A stretch of 64,000 bases of DNA from Varibaculum cambriense (GCF_002848005.1 NZ_PKHX01000002.1:1-64000), one strand, 5' to 3'. Positions 37,452-46,934 are shown, counted from the stretch's first letter. The notes: generated by a model not told the origin, from the letters alone. Translations and numbers: made by a program.

Positions 37452-37519
37452 ACGCTCCCCGTAATTCTAGCATTTTCCTGCGTAAACAACGAAGATTTAT
37501 TAGGAATCAGAATTTGATT

Positions 37520-38503
37520 TTAATTCCTAGCTTTTTGCTGTGCCTGTCGCTGTGCCAAAGCTTTCCGGGTCAAGACTTCTCCCCCGCCCTGGCGAGGATC
37601 CCCAAACCAGGCTTTATAGAACTGATAGAAATTCAGGTTCCCCGGTTGCGCACATTCGTCGCTCAATCCGGCCAGCGCATCGGCAGAAGCCAAGTAAGGG
37701 GTGTAGTTGTAGAGGGCGGCAGTAGGCCAGTTTTGGGGAATTATTTCCTTACTCCCACAATGCGCGTTCGGGCCAAAACCTAAAGTAACCGGTTTCCTAG
37801 CTTGCACATCATATAAACCCGGATCAGCCTGGTAGCGTCGCCACTGACGCGCCGCGTAGTACACCTGGGTGCCAAACCCGTAGAATTGGGGATCGCAATT
37901 AGTATGATCGGGGCATCCATACCCCATCGCTATTTCGTAGCGCCGCGGAGTCAGGCGGGAAGAAGACACCGTGATCAAGCCCTGTTCTTTTTGTAGGGTC
38001 ACCAGAATCGCTTTCGGGTTAATCCGGCATGCCTGAGAAACCTGGGCAATAACCTCACCGGCAGTAAGATTATCTCCCCCCGCTACCGGCTGTGGGCAGA
38101 AACGGTCTGGGTCATGAGGACGCAAGCTAGCGCGAAAATCTTTCAAACAGGGGACTTCCACCTCCTGGCTATTACTGCCAGCAATCGCCCTCGAAACTCC
38201 GGTACTTTCGGGCATTGTTTTAGCTTTTCCACTCCGACAGCCATATCCCCAATCCGTAATGAAATCCTGGATTTGGGAGGAGGACAGGGAATCCCAGCGA
38301 GTAAACTCGTCTTCACTGATTAAGTTAGCTTCTTCGTAGCCTTCGGCATTGACTGGAGGCATCGACGGTTCCGGAATTTCCTTAGCAGTGTAGTCATCCC
38401 GAACTACCACGTAAATCACGCCCACTACCAGTGCAATCACTGTCAACAGTATCGCCAGAGCAACCAGGCGACGACGGCGATATTTACGGCCAGTTCTAAT
38501 CAC
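37520..38503 (-). CDS. membrane-anchored surface protein, 'hemagglutinin-like' actinobacterial family
   Basis: A 327-residue protein: a basic tail RTGRKYRRRR, one transmembrane anchor (LVALAILLTVIALVVGVIYVVV), then an extracellular domain with several cysteines. The pattern LVTLQKEQGLITV, then IAMGYGCPDHTNCDPQFYGF and QVYYAARQWRRY, matches secreted proteins commonly labelled hemagglutinin in actinobacteria; the true activity is not known. Start chosen at GTG 38503. On the minus strand TTGCTC-18 bp-GATAAT ends 6 nt before this codon, so the mRNA may be leaderless. The frame remains open to a TTG at 38638, but that extension looks non-coding. Confidence 0.65.
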   Translation of the reverse strand: MIRTGRKYRRRRLVALAILLTVIALVVGVIYVVVRDDYTAKEIPEPSMPPVNAEGYEEANLISEDEFTRWDSLSSSQIQDFITDWGYGCRSGKAKTMPESTGVSRAIAGSNSQEVEVPCLKDFRASLRPHDPDRFCPQPVAGGDNLTAGEVIAQVSQACRINPKAILVTLQKEQGLITVSSSRLTPRRYEIAMGYGCPDHTNCDPQFYGFGTQVYYAARQWRRYQADPGLYDVQARKPVTLGFGPNAHCGSKEIIPQNWPTAALYNYTPYLASADALAGLSDECAQPGNLNFYQFYKAWFGDPRQGGGEVLTRKALAQRQAQQKARN

Positions 38504-39112
38504 TCCCCTATTATCGCTGGATCTGACCGATCTGAGCAAAGATATACCCACTATTATGGCGACAACTTGCACAGATGCGACAGGAAGAGGCTTTCGATAG
38601 GATGAAGGCGCGTCGGATCGTTTAGCCCCGGGCTCCAAAAATTGCCGCTACGAGCGGCCTCAGCGCCGACTGGCGCTTCTCGATCCGGCGTTCTAACTTT
38701 TCCAACCCCTCTTCCCCAGTGTCTTCGCGACCTTGAAAGCCCGCCGCTAGTCACCTCCGAGTCAGTAATCATTGCGACGCAACTTCGTACCCGATTACCC
38801 GGAAAATAGTTTCCAAACTTACCTTAGTTACCAATTTTCGGGTGGATACCACCCTTTTTTAGGCCGTTAGTCCGCCCTCTTTTCTCCAGCGACAACTTCC
38901 GAGCCAACCGCGCCGGTTACCCGGCTCTAAAAGCCCCGATCTTATTACACACTCTCGGCACTAAAGTCCCACACATCCTGCTAACTATTCCCAATGTTTT
39001 TGCAGCTAGAGACATATTTATTTCCCTTAAAAGTTAACAGAAAAAGAATTTTAGATTACGAACAAAAGTTGGATACTCTAAAGGCGGATGGTTCTTCGTC
39101 AAGGAGGCACGG
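38504..39112. other. long intergenic region
   Basis: About 600 bp. Two small adjacent hairpins lie at 38644-38658 (GCCGCT/AGCGGC) and 38662-38677 (AGCGCC/GGCGCT). The rest becomes AT-rich toward 39112, where AAGGAGG precedes the next ATG. I see no convincing gene, tRNA or known riboswitch. Confidence 0.4.
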
Positions 39113-39736
39113 ATGCTGTTCAAGAAGAAGCGGAAAGAAGAAGATTTCTTCGACCTATTCACCAAAGCGGCACAAAACTTAGATGCCGCATCCGAACTAT
39201 TGCTAAAAATAACGCAGGCTGACTCGCTTGAGGAACGTAAAAACATGCGCTCCCAACTCCATGAGTTAGAACATGACTCGGACATGATTACTCACCGCAC
39301 GATGAGCATGCTCAATGCCACTTTCGTGACCCCCATGGATCGAGAAGATATCTCCCTGCTGACCGGCGCCTTAGATGATTGTATGGACGGGATTGACGAG
39401 GCCGGAGACTTAATCGTTCTCTACGAGATCGACGACATTCCGCGACGGCTGGAAAAACAAGCAACCATCTTGCGAGAGTGCGCTAAGGAAACTGCGCTCG
39501 CTATCCCTAAGCTACGGGGAGGGCGTGACCTTAAAGATTTCACCGTGCACATTAACAGCCTGGAGAACAAGGGCGATAAACAGTACCGGAAGATGCTGGC
39601 AGAAATATTTGCTTCCGAAACTGACCCTATCTACGTAATCAAAATTAAGGACGTAATCGAGTCACTAGAAACCGCGTGTGATTCCTTTGAAACCTTAGCC
39701 AACGCGGTTGAGGCTATCTATATCAAGGAGTCATAA
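39113..39736 (+). CDS. DUF47 (PhoU-like) Pit-accessory protein
   Basis: A 207-residue all-helical cytoplasmic protein of the DUF47/YkaA family. The N terminus is FKKKRKEEDFFDLF, and acidic helices such as EHDSDMITHRTM and DDCMDGIDEAGDLI resemble PhoU metal-binding repeats. It is encoded directly upstream of, and translated with, the Pit transporter (3 bp between), whose activity such proteins modulate. AAGGAGG precedes the ATG. The AAGGAG near its 3' end is the next gene's ribosome-binding site. Confidence 0.9.
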   Translation: MLFKKKRKEEDFFDLFTKAAQNLDAASELLLKITQADSLEERKNMRSQLHELEHDSDMITHRTMSMLNATFVTPMDREDISLLTGALDDCMDGIDEAGDLIVLYEIDDIPRRLEKQATILRECAKETALAIPKLRGGRDLKDFTVHINSLENKGDKQYRKMLAEIFASETDPIYVIKIKDVIESLETACDSFETLANAVEAIYIKES

Positions 39737-39739
39737 CTC

Positions 39740-40786
39740 GTGGACACCACCTTGGCCTTGGTGATAGCAGTCGTCGCCATTGCTTTGATTTTCGATTTCA
39801 CCAATGGCTTTCATGATGCCGCAAATGCCATAGCCACCTGTGTTTCTACCCGCTCTATGCGTCCTAAAGCTGCTCTATTAATGGCAGCGATAATGAACAT
39901 TATCGGGGCGATGCTGGGAACCGGCGTAGCCCAAACAATCGGTAATGGAATTATTGATATTTCTCATTTCACTGATTCGACCCTAGAGGCAGATCGTCAA
40001 CACGGGCTGGTAATCATTTTGGCTGCCCTCGTGGGGGCGATTATCTGGAACATCATTACCTGGTATTTTGGCTTGCCGTCTTCTTCCTCCCATGCCTTGA
40101 TTGGTGGTATGGCGGGAGTCGGGGTGGCAGCTACCATAACTGTGCAATGGATGGGAATTGTTAGTCACGTGCTCATCCCCATGGTGATTTCTCCTTTGCT
40201 GGGATTCTTTACCGCTTACTTCGTGATGCGTTTCCTGCTTTCTGCTTTGCAAAATGCGACCTATCACCGCACTATGAACAACTTCCGCTTTATGCAGCGC
40301 TTTTCGGCAGCGGCAATGGCACTGGGTCACGGTCTGCAAGACGCCCAAAAAACCATGGGGATAATTACCATGGCGCTACTGGCCGCCGGCTATCATGCTA
40401 CTGACGCTGACGGTTCCATGCAGATTCCTTTCTGGGTGAAACTGGCTGCCGCCGGTGCGATTTCCTTGGGTACCTATTTCGGTGGTGGGCGCATCATGCA
40501 TACCCTGGGATCGAAAGTTATTGACGTTACTCCCGCCCACGGCTTCGTGGCGGAAACTACTTCCGCTACCATTCTCTATTTGACCGCATTTGTTTGGCAG
40601 GCTCCGATTTCCACTACCCAGTCGGTATCCTCCGCGATTATGGGGGTGGGTGCCACCAAGCGGCTATCTGCAGTGCGCTGGGGAGTAGCCGGAAATATCG
40701 CTATTGCCTGGGTGTTAACTTTTCCGGGTGCGGGTCTGATTGGGGCGCTCAGTTATTTCCTAGTTCACGCGATTTTCCCCTATTAG
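39740..40786 (+). CDS. pitA: low-affinity inorganic phosphate transporter (Pit family)
   Basis: A 348-residue membrane protein with about ten transmembrane segments. Two Pit signature repeats are visible: FDFTNGFHDAANAIAT near the N terminus, and ALGHGLQDAQKTMGIITMAL in the C-terminal half. It imports metal-phosphate by proton symport. The start is GTG 39740 with AAGGAG upstream, inside the end of the DUF47 gene. A small CCCCTA-T-TAGGGG palindrome lies across the stop codon. Confidence 0.93.
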   Translation: MDTTLALVIAVVAIALIFDFTNGFHDAANAIATCVSTRSMRPKAALLMAAIMNIIGAMLGTGVAQTIGNGIIDISHFTDSTLEADRQHGLVIILAALVGAIIWNIITWYFGLPSSSSHALIGGMAGVGVAATITVQWMGIVSHVLIPMVISPLLGFFTAYFVMRFLLSALQNATYHRTMNNFRFMQRFSAAAMALGHGLQDAQKTMGIITMALLAAGYHATDADGSMQIPFWVKLAAAGAISLGTYFGGGRIMHTLGSKVIDVTPAHGFVAETTSATILYLTAFVWQAPISTTQSVSSAIMGVGATKRLSAVRWGVAGNIAIAWVLTFPGAGLIGALSYFLVHAIFPY

Positions 40787-40803
40787 GGGATAATCTGTAA
40801 GTA

Positions 40804-41274
40804 ATGAATGCTTTTTCGTTTCCGCAACTTAGACCGCGTCTTGCCGTTTTGTGCGCCCTCGCCGTGGCGAGCTGCGGGTTCTTGAGCGGATGCGCTTCGC
40901 AACCCGTTGCAACCTCCGATCTTAAAGTGGGCGACTGTTTCAATATGCCCGAGGAAGTACTCATCGGCACCCAACCCGCGGGGCAAGTGGAACGAGTAGC
41001 TTGCCAACACTCCCATAACTCACAAGTGGTGGGAATAAAGAAGCTATCTGGGAATAGCTACCCAGGAGAAAAACAGCTTTACGACCTGGCACTTAAAGAG
41101 TGCGCCCGCGAGTTCGAAAGTTTCGTGGGAACCAGTTTTCGCGATTCCAAGTGGGATTTGTACCCACTGTCCCCTACCGAAACCACTTGGCAAGATGAGG
41201 GCGAACGCAAACTTACCTGCGTGGCTTTGAGCTTGCCAGAGCAAAAGAGTTCCCTAAAGGATTCCGGAAAGTAA
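40804..41274 (+). CDS. lipoprotein, septum-formation-like domain
   Basis: A 156-residue protein. The signal peptide ends in lipobox LSGC (Cys30), then KVGDCFNMPEE, VACQHSHNSQVVG and KLTCVALSLP. The GDCF...C..H..QVVG pattern resembles the actinobacterial septum formation domain (DUF4190/PF13845-associated), in which paired cysteines form disulfides. The function is unknown. AGGGGA lies 13 nt upstream of the ATG, further than usual. It ends 30 bp before the truncated feoB frame. Confidence 0.7.
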   Translation: MNAFSFPQLRPRLAVLCALAVASCGFLSGCASQPVATSDLKVGDCFNMPEEVLIGTQPAGQVERVACQHSHNSQVVGIKKLSGNSYPGEKQLYDLALKECAREFESFVGTSFRDSKWDLYPLSPTETTWQDEGERKLTCVALSLPEQKSSLKDSGK

Positions 41275-41304
41275 CTTTTAAAATCCTCTTTCTTCCCCTC
41301 CATC

Positions 41305-43179
41305 TTGGCGTCCGCTATTTTCTCCATCAGGGTACAACCCGGGGCTTACTCCATGTCTCCTTTCACTCCCGAGGAAAGCATCACCAGTAAATACGTCCAT
41401 GACGCTAACCCGGACGCCATCGTTAATATCGTTGATGCCACCAATCTGCGCCGCTCCCTCTTCTTTACTACCCAGCTATTAGAGTTGGGGGTTCCGGTGG
41501 TGGTTGCCCTCAATAAGAGCGATATCAACGAAAAAGAAAACACCCAGATTGATGTCCAAAAACTTCAGGGCGAATTGGGGTGTCCGGTGGTACCTACCGT
41601 TTCTACCGCGAAGGAAAACAATGGCTTAGGTCAGGTCTTAAAGGAAGTTTTTACCCAGGAAGGAAAAGGCCAAAAAGCTCCCTACCTGCAGAACGATATT
41701 GATCTTACCGATAAGCAGGCAGTAGATATAGAAGACCGGCGCCGTTACCAGTTCGTAGACTCGATAGTAGATTCGGTAGAAAAACGGGCGGTAAAGGTTG
41801 CTGCCCACACTCACCAAGACACCCTAGATGCGGTATTGACCAATAAATTCGCGGGGGTAGCCATTTTTGCAGCGATTATGTGGGCAGTGTTTGCGATTTC
41901 TCAAACCTACCTCGGTCCGTTGATCGCGGACTGGTTAGTGGGCTGGATTGAGACCTTCCAGGACTGGACCAGCGAACAATTGGAGGACGGCTCCGCCCTT
42001 TTGCGCACTATTATCGCCGATGGGCTTATCGGAGGGGTAGGGGCAGTTATCGGCTTCCTACCCCTGGTAATGGTGATGTACTTCCTGTTGGCTCTATTGG
42101 AAGAATCCGGGTATATGGCGCGGGTTAGCGCCGTGCTTGACCCCATTTTCAAGCGCGTGGGTCTGTCGGGTAAGTCTGTAATCCCCATCGTGATCAGCAC
42201 CGGCTGCGCCATCCCCGGCATTATGAGTTGCCGGACTATCAGGGATGAACGCGAACGGCGCGCCACCGCCATGCTGGCTTCTTTCATTCCCTGCGGGGCA
42301 AAAATTCCGGTGATTGCCCTCTTCTGTGGAGCCTTTTTTGCGGGCTCTGCCTGGGTGAGTTGGGTTAGCTACTTCCTGGGACTATGTCTGATTTTCTTAG
42401 GGGCATTGCTGGTAAAAATGGTAACCGGACACAAGTTTCGGAAAACTTTTTTCATCATGGAGCTACCCCGCTACCGGATGCCTTCCCTGTGGCACGCCAC
42501 CTTGTCGATGCTAGAGCGCGCTAAGGCCTATATTATTAAAGCCGCCACTATTATTCTGGTTTGCAACCTGGTAGTGCAGCTAATGCAGACTTTTAATTGG
42601 AGTTTCCAAGAAGTAGCAGAGGGCGCGGAAAACACCTCTATCTTGGCCTCGATTGCTACCCCCTTCTCAATTTTGCTAATCCCGTTAGGCTTTGGCACCT
42701 GGCAGCTGGCAGCTGCCGCGGTCACCGGATTTATCGCCAAAGAAAACGTGGTCGGCACCCTGGCGGTGGTTTACGGTCTTACCCGCTTTATTGATACCGA
42801 CGAGTTAGCAATGACTGGTGGTGCCAACACTGTTGCCGCCACCATGGGGCTAACTTCAGTCAGCGCCCTCGCCTACCTGTTCTTTAACCTGTACACCCCG
42901 CCCTGCTTCGCCGCTATCGGAGCTATGAACTCCGAAATGCGGGATCGCCACTGGCTGTGGAGTGCCATCGGATTACAGTTCTGCACCGGCTATACCGTTG
43001 CTTTCTTGGTTAACCAAGTAGGAACCCTGATTATTGAGGGTCACCTGGCAGCCGGTTTCGTTCCGGGACTGATTGCAGTAGTCGTAATGGCGGGAGCGAT
43101 TGCGCTGATTTCTCACCGAATTCACGCCAACTTTGCCGCCAAGTACAACCTGCACCAGCAGGTGCAGAAGGCCGCTTAA
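41305..43179 (+). CDS. feoB: ferrous iron transporter FeoB, N-terminal G domain truncated
   Basis: A frame of 624 codons. From about residue 14 it aligns with FeoB after the G3 motif: GAYSMSPFTPEE corresponds to GIYSLSPYTLEE. G4 is present (ALNKSD), and a G5-like TVSTAKEN follows. The full transmembrane domain is present, with both gate motifs (STGCAIPGIMSCRTI and the FIPCGAKIPV segment). About 60 residues carrying G1 (P-loop), G2 and most of G3 are missing. Upstream is an in-frame stop (41272-41274), and the region codes for the lipoprotein, so no hidden exon or frameshift can restore them. The TTG at 41305 lacks a ribosome-binding site; ATG 41353 is the other candidate. Either a decayed gene or a GTPase-less permease. 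Confidence 0.8.
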   Translation: MASAIFSIRVQPGAYSMSPFTPEESITSKYVHDANPDAIVNIVDATNLRRSLFFTTQLLELGVPVVVALNKSDINEKENTQIDVQKLQGELGCPVVPTVSTAKENNGLGQVLKEVFTQEGKGQKAPYLQNDIDLTDKQAVDIEDRRRYQFVDSIVDSVEKRAVKVAAHTHQDTLDAVLTNKFAGVAIFAAIMWAVFAISQTYLGPLIADWLVGWIETFQDWTSEQLEDGSALLRTIIADGLIGGVGAVIGFLPLVMVMYFLLALLEESGYMARVSAVLDPIFKRVGLSGKSVIPIVISTGCAIPGIMSCRTIRDERERRATAMLASFIPCGAKIPVIALFCGAFFAGSAWVSWVSYFLGLCLIFLGALLVKMVTGHKFRKTFFIMELPRYRMPSLWHATLSMLERAKAYIIKAATIILVCNLVVQLMQTFNWSFQEVAEGAENTSILASIATPFSILLIPLGFGTWQLAAAAVTGFIAKENVVGTLAVVYGLTRFIDTDELAMTGGANTVAATMGLTSVSALAYLFFNLYTPPCFAAIGAMNSEMRDRHWLWSAIGLQFCTGYTVAFLVNQVGTLIIEGHLAAGFVPGLIAVVVMAGAIALISHRIHANFAAKYNLHQQVQKAA

Positions 43180-43194
43180 GAAAGAGGACGAAAG

Positions 43195-43416
43195 TTGAGT
43201 ACCGTTATTGCCAGTCTGGCTCTGGTAGCGATTGTCGGTGGAGCCATCACCTATATCGTCAAAGAGAAGCGCAAAGGCACTAAGTGCATTGGCTGCCCAG
43301 TTTCCTCTGACTGCACTTTTAATCCTATGGTTGCTTCCAGTTCAGGAAATCACCATAACCTACAAATAGTAGGGATCACTAACCAGGCAGGTGAGCCGAA
43401 ATGTCACTGTCACTAG
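43195..43416 (+). CDS. FeoB-associated Cys-rich membrane protein
   Basis: A 73-residue protein: one N-terminal transmembrane helix (ASLALVAIVGGAITYIV), then a Cys-rich tail CIGCPVSSDC...CHCH. This is the pattern of the FeoB-associated Cys-rich membrane protein family (PF12669), mostly seen in Firmicutes feo loci; FeoC-like roles are suggested but unproven. The start is TTG with GAGGA upstream, 15 bp after feoB. Confidence 0.85.
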   Translation: MSTVIASLALVAIVGGAITYIVKEKRKGTKCIGCPVSSDCTFNPMVASSSGNHHNLQIVGITNQAGEPKCHCH

Positions 43417-43454
43417 CTTGCGATACACAGCCAGTTTGCGAAACAAAGGAAAAA

Positions 43455-43667
43455 ATGAATCTTCTGGAAGCCACCGAGGGTCAAACCTATATCGTGCAAG
43501 ATATAGACACTGACGACCCAGAGATGGACAGTTTCCTGTTTCGTCTGGGGTGCTACAGCGGTCAGGAAATCACGGTTATTTCCCGTAAACGCAAGATGTG
43601 CATCGTGGTAATCAAAGACAGCCGGTACAGCATCGATAATCAGATTGCCGAAGCCATTATGATCTAG
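43455..43667 (+). CDS. feoA: ferrous iron transport protein FeoA
   Basis: A 70-residue SH3-like protein. MNLLEATEGQTYIVQDI begins it, then FRLGCYSGQEITVISR and the C-terminal VIKDSRYSIDNQIAEAI. The LGCxxGxxIxVI core identifies FeoA, which supports FeoB function in the cytoplasm. Start chosen at ATG 43455 with AAAGGA 5 nt upstream; an 18-codon upstream extension overlaps the previous gene. The order feoB - Cys-rich protein - feoA is reversed from the common feoA-feoB, and the sequence style is Firmicutes-like. Confidence 0.88.
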   Translation: MNLLEATEGQTYIVQDIDTDDPEMDSFLFRLGCYSGQEITVISRKRKMCIVVIKDSRYSIDNQIAEAIMI

Positions 43668-43905
43668 GGCGCCGGCGGGGTGGCTTTTAGTGATTATTCT
43701 TCCCCTGCGTCCAGGGGCTGGCTCGGTAAAAGCACTCCGGGGACCCCGATTTCCTCGCTCAGGCGAGGATAGGGAGTTGTAAAAAGAGGCAAATAGGTAT
43801 GTTTCCGACTAACCAAGATACTGGCGGCTTGCGTGTCCCTCTCGTATCTTTTACCGGCCGCGCCCCTGATGTAAGCAAATAGTTGGATATCTACCCGAAA
43901 AGTAA
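43668..43905. other. intergenic region between feoA and the rplA terminator
   Basis: Contains a small hairpin CCTCGC-TCAG-GCGAGG (43753-43768), perhaps the weak terminator of the feo genes. It also holds a 27-codon plus-strand frame (ATG 43799, GAGG upstream, ending at a TAG near 43880) with no recognisable similarity. Nothing else is seen. Confidence 0.4.
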
Positions 43906-43946
43906 AAAAGGGATCTCGCCGGTGGATTTTTCCACCGGCGAGATTC
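43906..43946 (-). terminator. Rho-independent terminator of rplK-rplA
   Basis: On the minus strand a 14-bp perfect stem ATCTCGCCGGTGGA / TCCACCGGCGAGAT with loop AAAA is followed by CCCTTTTTT. It lies about 50 bp past the rplA stop codon. Confidence 0.9.
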
Positions 43947-43997
43947 CTTTAGATTTTCAGTTATTTGCACTGCGCCCAAAGGCGGGCGCGACAATCC

Positions 43998-44714
43998 TTA
44001 GCGAGGATCGTCAGTCGCTAGATCTTTAGTCAGCGAGCTATCCAAAGGAATGGACGGCCCCATAGAGGTAGAGATCGCGACCTTCTTGATGTACAGACCC
44101 TTTAGAGCTGCCGGACGCAGACGCAGGATTTCATCCAGAACTGCCTGGTAGTTCTCTGCCAGCTTCTCGGCATCGAAAGAGCTCTTACCCAGCACTACGT
44201 GTAGGTTGGCGTGCTTATCAACCCGGAAGTCAATCCGCCCGCCCTTAATCTCTTTAACCGCTTTTTCTACGTCCATGGTGACGGTACCGGTACGTGGGTT
44301 AGGCATGAGGCCCCGCGGCCCAAGGACGCGACCCAGGCGCCCCACTTTGCCCATCATATCCGGGGTAGCTACCGCTACATCGAAGTCCAGGTATCCACCC
44401 TGAACTTTTTCGATTAGTTCGTCGCCGCCAGCTTCGTCAGCTCCAGCATCTAGCGCTTCCTTGTCCTTGGGGCTATTGGCAAAAACCAGGACCCTAACGG
44501 TCTTACCAGTGCCATTGGGCAAAGAAACAGTGCCGCGAATCATCTGATCCGACTTGCGCGGATCTACCGTGAGACGGAAAACCGCATCCACGGTGGCATC
44601 AAACTTGGTGGAAGAAATTTCCTTGGCCAAGCGGAACGCCTCAAGTGGTTGGTAGAGACGATCCTTATGAACTTTTTCAGCAGCCTGGTTAAAGGCTTTC
44701 GAGTGCTTTTTCAT
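43998..44714 (-). CDS. rplA: 50S ribosomal protein L1
   Basis: A 238-residue protein with the conserved L1 blocks: [15 protein letters not shown] start, [40 protein letters not shown] and [17 protein letters not shown]. It binds helix 76-78 of 23S rRNA and in many bacteria represses its own operon mRNA. Start chosen at ATG 44714 behind AAGGAG; the frame is open 16 codons further. It follows rplK by about 80 bp and shares its terminator. Confidence 0.97.
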   Translation of the reverse strand: MKKHSKAFNQAAEKVHKDRLYQPLEAFRLAKEISSTKFDATVDAVFRLTVDPRKSDQMIRGTVSLPNGTGKTVRVLVFANSPKDKEALDAGADEAGGDELIEKVQGGYLDFDVAVATPDMMGKVGRLGRVLGPRGLMPNPRTGTVTMDVEKAVKEIKGGRIDFRVDKHANLHVVLGKSSFDAEKLAENYQAVLDEILRLRPAALKGLYIKKVAISTSMGPSIPLDSSLTKDLATDDPR

Positions 44715-44794
44715 CTGCTTTTCTCCTTGCAGGTTGTGGTGAGGGCGCACATTCCCCTCCACGGTTTATAGTCTTATTTTGGCTGTTCGCCGGG

Positions 44795-45229
44795 TTATCC
44801 CTCGACGACAACTCCCATTGAACGAGCTGTTCCCGCGATAATCTTTGCGGCCGCATCGATATCGTTCGCGTTCAGGTCATTCTTCTTTTGCTCGGCAATC
44901 TCTTTAACCTGATCCATGGTCAACTTCGCCACCTTATTGGTGTTCGGAGTACCAGATCCCTTGGCAATCCCAGCAGCTTTCTTAATCAACTGGGCAGCTG
45001 GCGGGGACTTAAGAACAAAGTCAAAGGAGTGATCCTCGTAGACACTGATTTCTACCGGAATCACGTTCCCGCGTTGATCCTGCGTAGCCGCATTGTAGGC
45101 CTTGCAGAACTCCATGATATTTACCTGGTGCTGCGAAAGCGCGGGCCCCACCGGGGGCGCCGGGTTAGCAGCACCGGCCTCGATCTGTAACTTGATCAGG
45201 CCGATTACCTTTTTATTCTTGGCAGGCAT
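44795..45229 (-). CDS. rplK: 50S ribosomal protein L11
   Basis: A 144-residue protein: [28 protein letters not shown] is the diagnostic N-terminal block with the hinge prolines, and the C-terminal RNA-binding domain ends [12 protein letters not shown]. It binds the GTPase-associated centre of 23S rRNA. It is preceded by a leader with two hairpins and followed by rplA. Confidence 0.97.
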   Translation of the reverse strand: MPAKNKKVIGLIKLQIEAGAANPAPPVGPALSQHQVNIMEFCKAYNAATQDQRGNVIPVEISVYEDHSFDFVLKSPPAAQLIKKAAGIAKGSGTPNTNKVAKLTMDQVKEIAEQKKNDLNANDIDAAAKIIAGTARSMGVVVEG

Positions 45230-45268
45230 ATAGGGTCCTTCTCAATATAATTTCTTAATTTTACTTTC

Positions 45269-45325
45269 CCGGCGGTTGCCGGAAACTCTTTGCGGTCTGG
45301 CAATTTTCCACTGAAAAACTGCCAG
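45269..45325 (-). promoter_or_regulatory. hairpin-rich rplK leader
   Basis: On the minus strand CTGGCAGTTTTTC-AGTG-GAAAATTGCCAG (45297-45325) and CCGGC-AACC-GCCGG (45269-45282) lie between nusG and rplK. They could be part of an L1-responsive leader, although I cannot match the L1 binding consensus by eye. Confidence 0.4.
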
Positions 45326-45390
45326 CACAGTCGTCCATTGTACGGGCGTACCCACCCTTACAACCAATTGGGACTGCTCACTGTGAGCAA

Positions 45391-46266
45391 TTAAATCTTT
45401 GCTACCTGGTTAAATCCAAGCTCTACCGGAGTTTCTCGATCAAAGATAACCACCAGTACTTTAAGTTTCTGCTGGTCAGGCATGATCTCCGAGATAGTAG
45501 CCGGCATAGTCGCGAACGGACCATCGGTAACGGTGACGTTCTCGCCGACCTCGAAATCAACCTCAATAACCGGCTGTTCCGGCTGTTTGGCCTTACTGGT
45601 GCGCTCATCCTGCAGCTCGGCTGCCTTAATGGAGGCGGGAGTAGGTGCCAACATAGAAACTACTTCGTCCTCGGTCAGCGGCAGCGGATGCTGCGAATCC
45701 CCCACGAATCCGGTGACCGCGGGAGTGTCCTTAACTACCCGCCACGCGTCGGGGGCGTCCTCAACCGCTTCCATCCGTACCAGGGCGTAACCGGGAATCC
45801 GTACCCGATCCACCACTTTACGTTCGGTGGATTTTACCTGGACGACTTTTTCCATCGGCACTTCAATCTGGTAGATCTGATCCTCCATATTGAAGGTCAC
45901 AATCCGCTGTTCCAGATTGGCTTTCACCCGCCGTTCATACCCGGAATAGGTATGGAGGACGTACCAGTAGCCAGGCAAAAACTCTAGTTCTTCGCGCAAC
46001 TTGTCTTGTTCGGCCTTAGAAAGCTCTTCCGCAGTAGCTGAGGGCGCGAGTTCTTGGTCTTGGGCGGTGTCAGTAAGCTCCAGCTCTGCCGGGGCAGCTG
46101 CTGGTTCGGGAGAAGTTTCTTCAGTAGGCACTGCCGGCTCTTCTGGGGTGTTTTCTACCCTGGTTTCTGTTGCTTCCGCTGCCAGCTTTTGGTCACTGCC
46201 TTCAGTCTGCGCACTCGGGTCAGCGGAGGTACCTGCCTCTGAGGAGAATACGGGATCGTTGCTCAC
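45391..46266 (-). CDS. nusG: transcription antitermination factor NusG, acidic N-terminal extension
   Basis: From the chosen GTG at 46266 the product is 291 residues. About 100 residues at the front are Glu/Ala/Pro/Thr-rich and acidic, as in several actinobacterial NusG proteins. The NGN domain follows ([21 protein letters not shown]), and the KOW domain ([15 protein letters not shown]) is near the C terminus. NusG binds RNA polymerase and couples it to Rho and ribosomes. The start is ambiguous: a TTG at 46302 has AAGGAG 6 nt upstream, while GTG 46266 has AGGAAG 8 nt upstream; the two upstream segments are near duplicates. Confidence 0.92.
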   Translation of the reverse strand: MSNDPVFSSEAGTSADPSAQTEGSDQKLAAEATETRVENTPEEPAVPTEETSPEPAAAPAELELTDTAQDQELAPSATAEELSKAEQDKLREELEFLPGYWYVLHTYSGYERRVKANLEQRIVTFNMEDQIYQIEVPMEKVVQVKSTERKVVDRVRIPGYALVRMEAVEDAPDAWRVVKDTPAVTGFVGDSQHPLPLTEDEVVSMLAPTPASIKAAELQDERTSKAKQPEQPVIEVDFEVGENVTVTDGPFATMPATISEIMPDQQKLKVLVVIFDRETPVELGFNQVAKI

Positions 46267-46316
46267 AGTAGTTTCTTCCTGCTCCTTATTGCCTGTTTGC
46301 AATTCTTGCTCCTTAT

Positions 46317-46565
46317 TTAACCGCCAAATACTTTGGTTACTAACCAGGCGGTGATAACGTCGACAACTCCAGAAAAGACCATCATTGCCAGCACAAACAC
46401 AATCACAACCACAAAGAAGGTAGTGAGCTCATCGCGGGTGGGCCAAACAACCTTTTTTAACTCGGCAATGACCTGTCGCACGAACTGCACGATGCGACCC
46501 CAAAAACCATTTTTCGTTGTTTTGGCATCTGCCTCTACGGAGGCTGCGCCCTCGTTAGGTGCCAA
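46317..46565 (-). CDS. secE: preprotein translocase subunit SecE
   Basis: An 82-residue protein with a cytoplasmic N-terminal segment, the conserved amphipathic helix [20 protein letters not shown] and a single C-terminal transmembrane helix. It clamps SecY in the translocon. The start is TTG 46565 with AGGAAA upstream. It is directly upstream of nusG, as in nearly all bacteria, and tRNA-Trp is encoded just before it. Confidence 0.95.
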   Translation of the reverse strand: MAPNEGAASVEADAKTTKNGFWGRIVQFVRQVIAELKKVVWPTRDELTTFFVVVIVFVLAMMVFSGVVDVITAWLVTKVFGG

Positions 46566-46650
46566 GATCGTTTCCTCACTTGCTGTCTTGGAGCTCCCGT
46601 CGAAGCTCCTATTTCGTCCTGTACCGGGCCCGGCACAGGTTTCAGATTTG

Positions 46651-46723
46651 CAGGGCAGGCGGGACTCGAACCCACAACCTACGGTTTTGGAGACCGTTGC
46701 GCTACCAATTGCGCCACTGCCCT
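46651..46723 (-). tRNA. tRNA-Trp (anticodon CCA)
   Basis: A 73-nt cloverleaf on the minus strand: acceptor AGGGCAG / CTGCCCT, anticodon loop CTCCAAA, T arm GGTTCGAGTCC. G is the discriminator base. CCA is not encoded. Its location upstream of secE-nusG is conserved in many bacteria. Confidence 0.95.
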
Positions 46724-46934
46724 TCCAGCCAGATGGCTGACCTAATACGGTGCTAGATAAGTTTATGAGGTTTTACTGGTCACGTCCAACCTACGGGCAC
46801 ATAGTGGGGAAAAACGCATATTTAGATTCCCTAGGGAAGCTAGCGGCACCTACACGACACCCAAAATGACCACAATTCACCCCAATTTTTGGTCGCAACC
46901 GCTAAAAACTAGCCAAGCGTGGCAAAATGAGACT

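Noticed and set aside
41130..41305. Frameshifted N-terminal FeoB G domain hidden in another frame
   Set aside because: The region is taken by the lipoprotein gene, and no P-loop GxxxxGK(S/T) can be read in any frame there.
43799..43882. 27-codon ORF after feoA
   Set aside because: Too short, no conserved pattern, weak ribosome-binding site; mentioned only in the intergenic entry.
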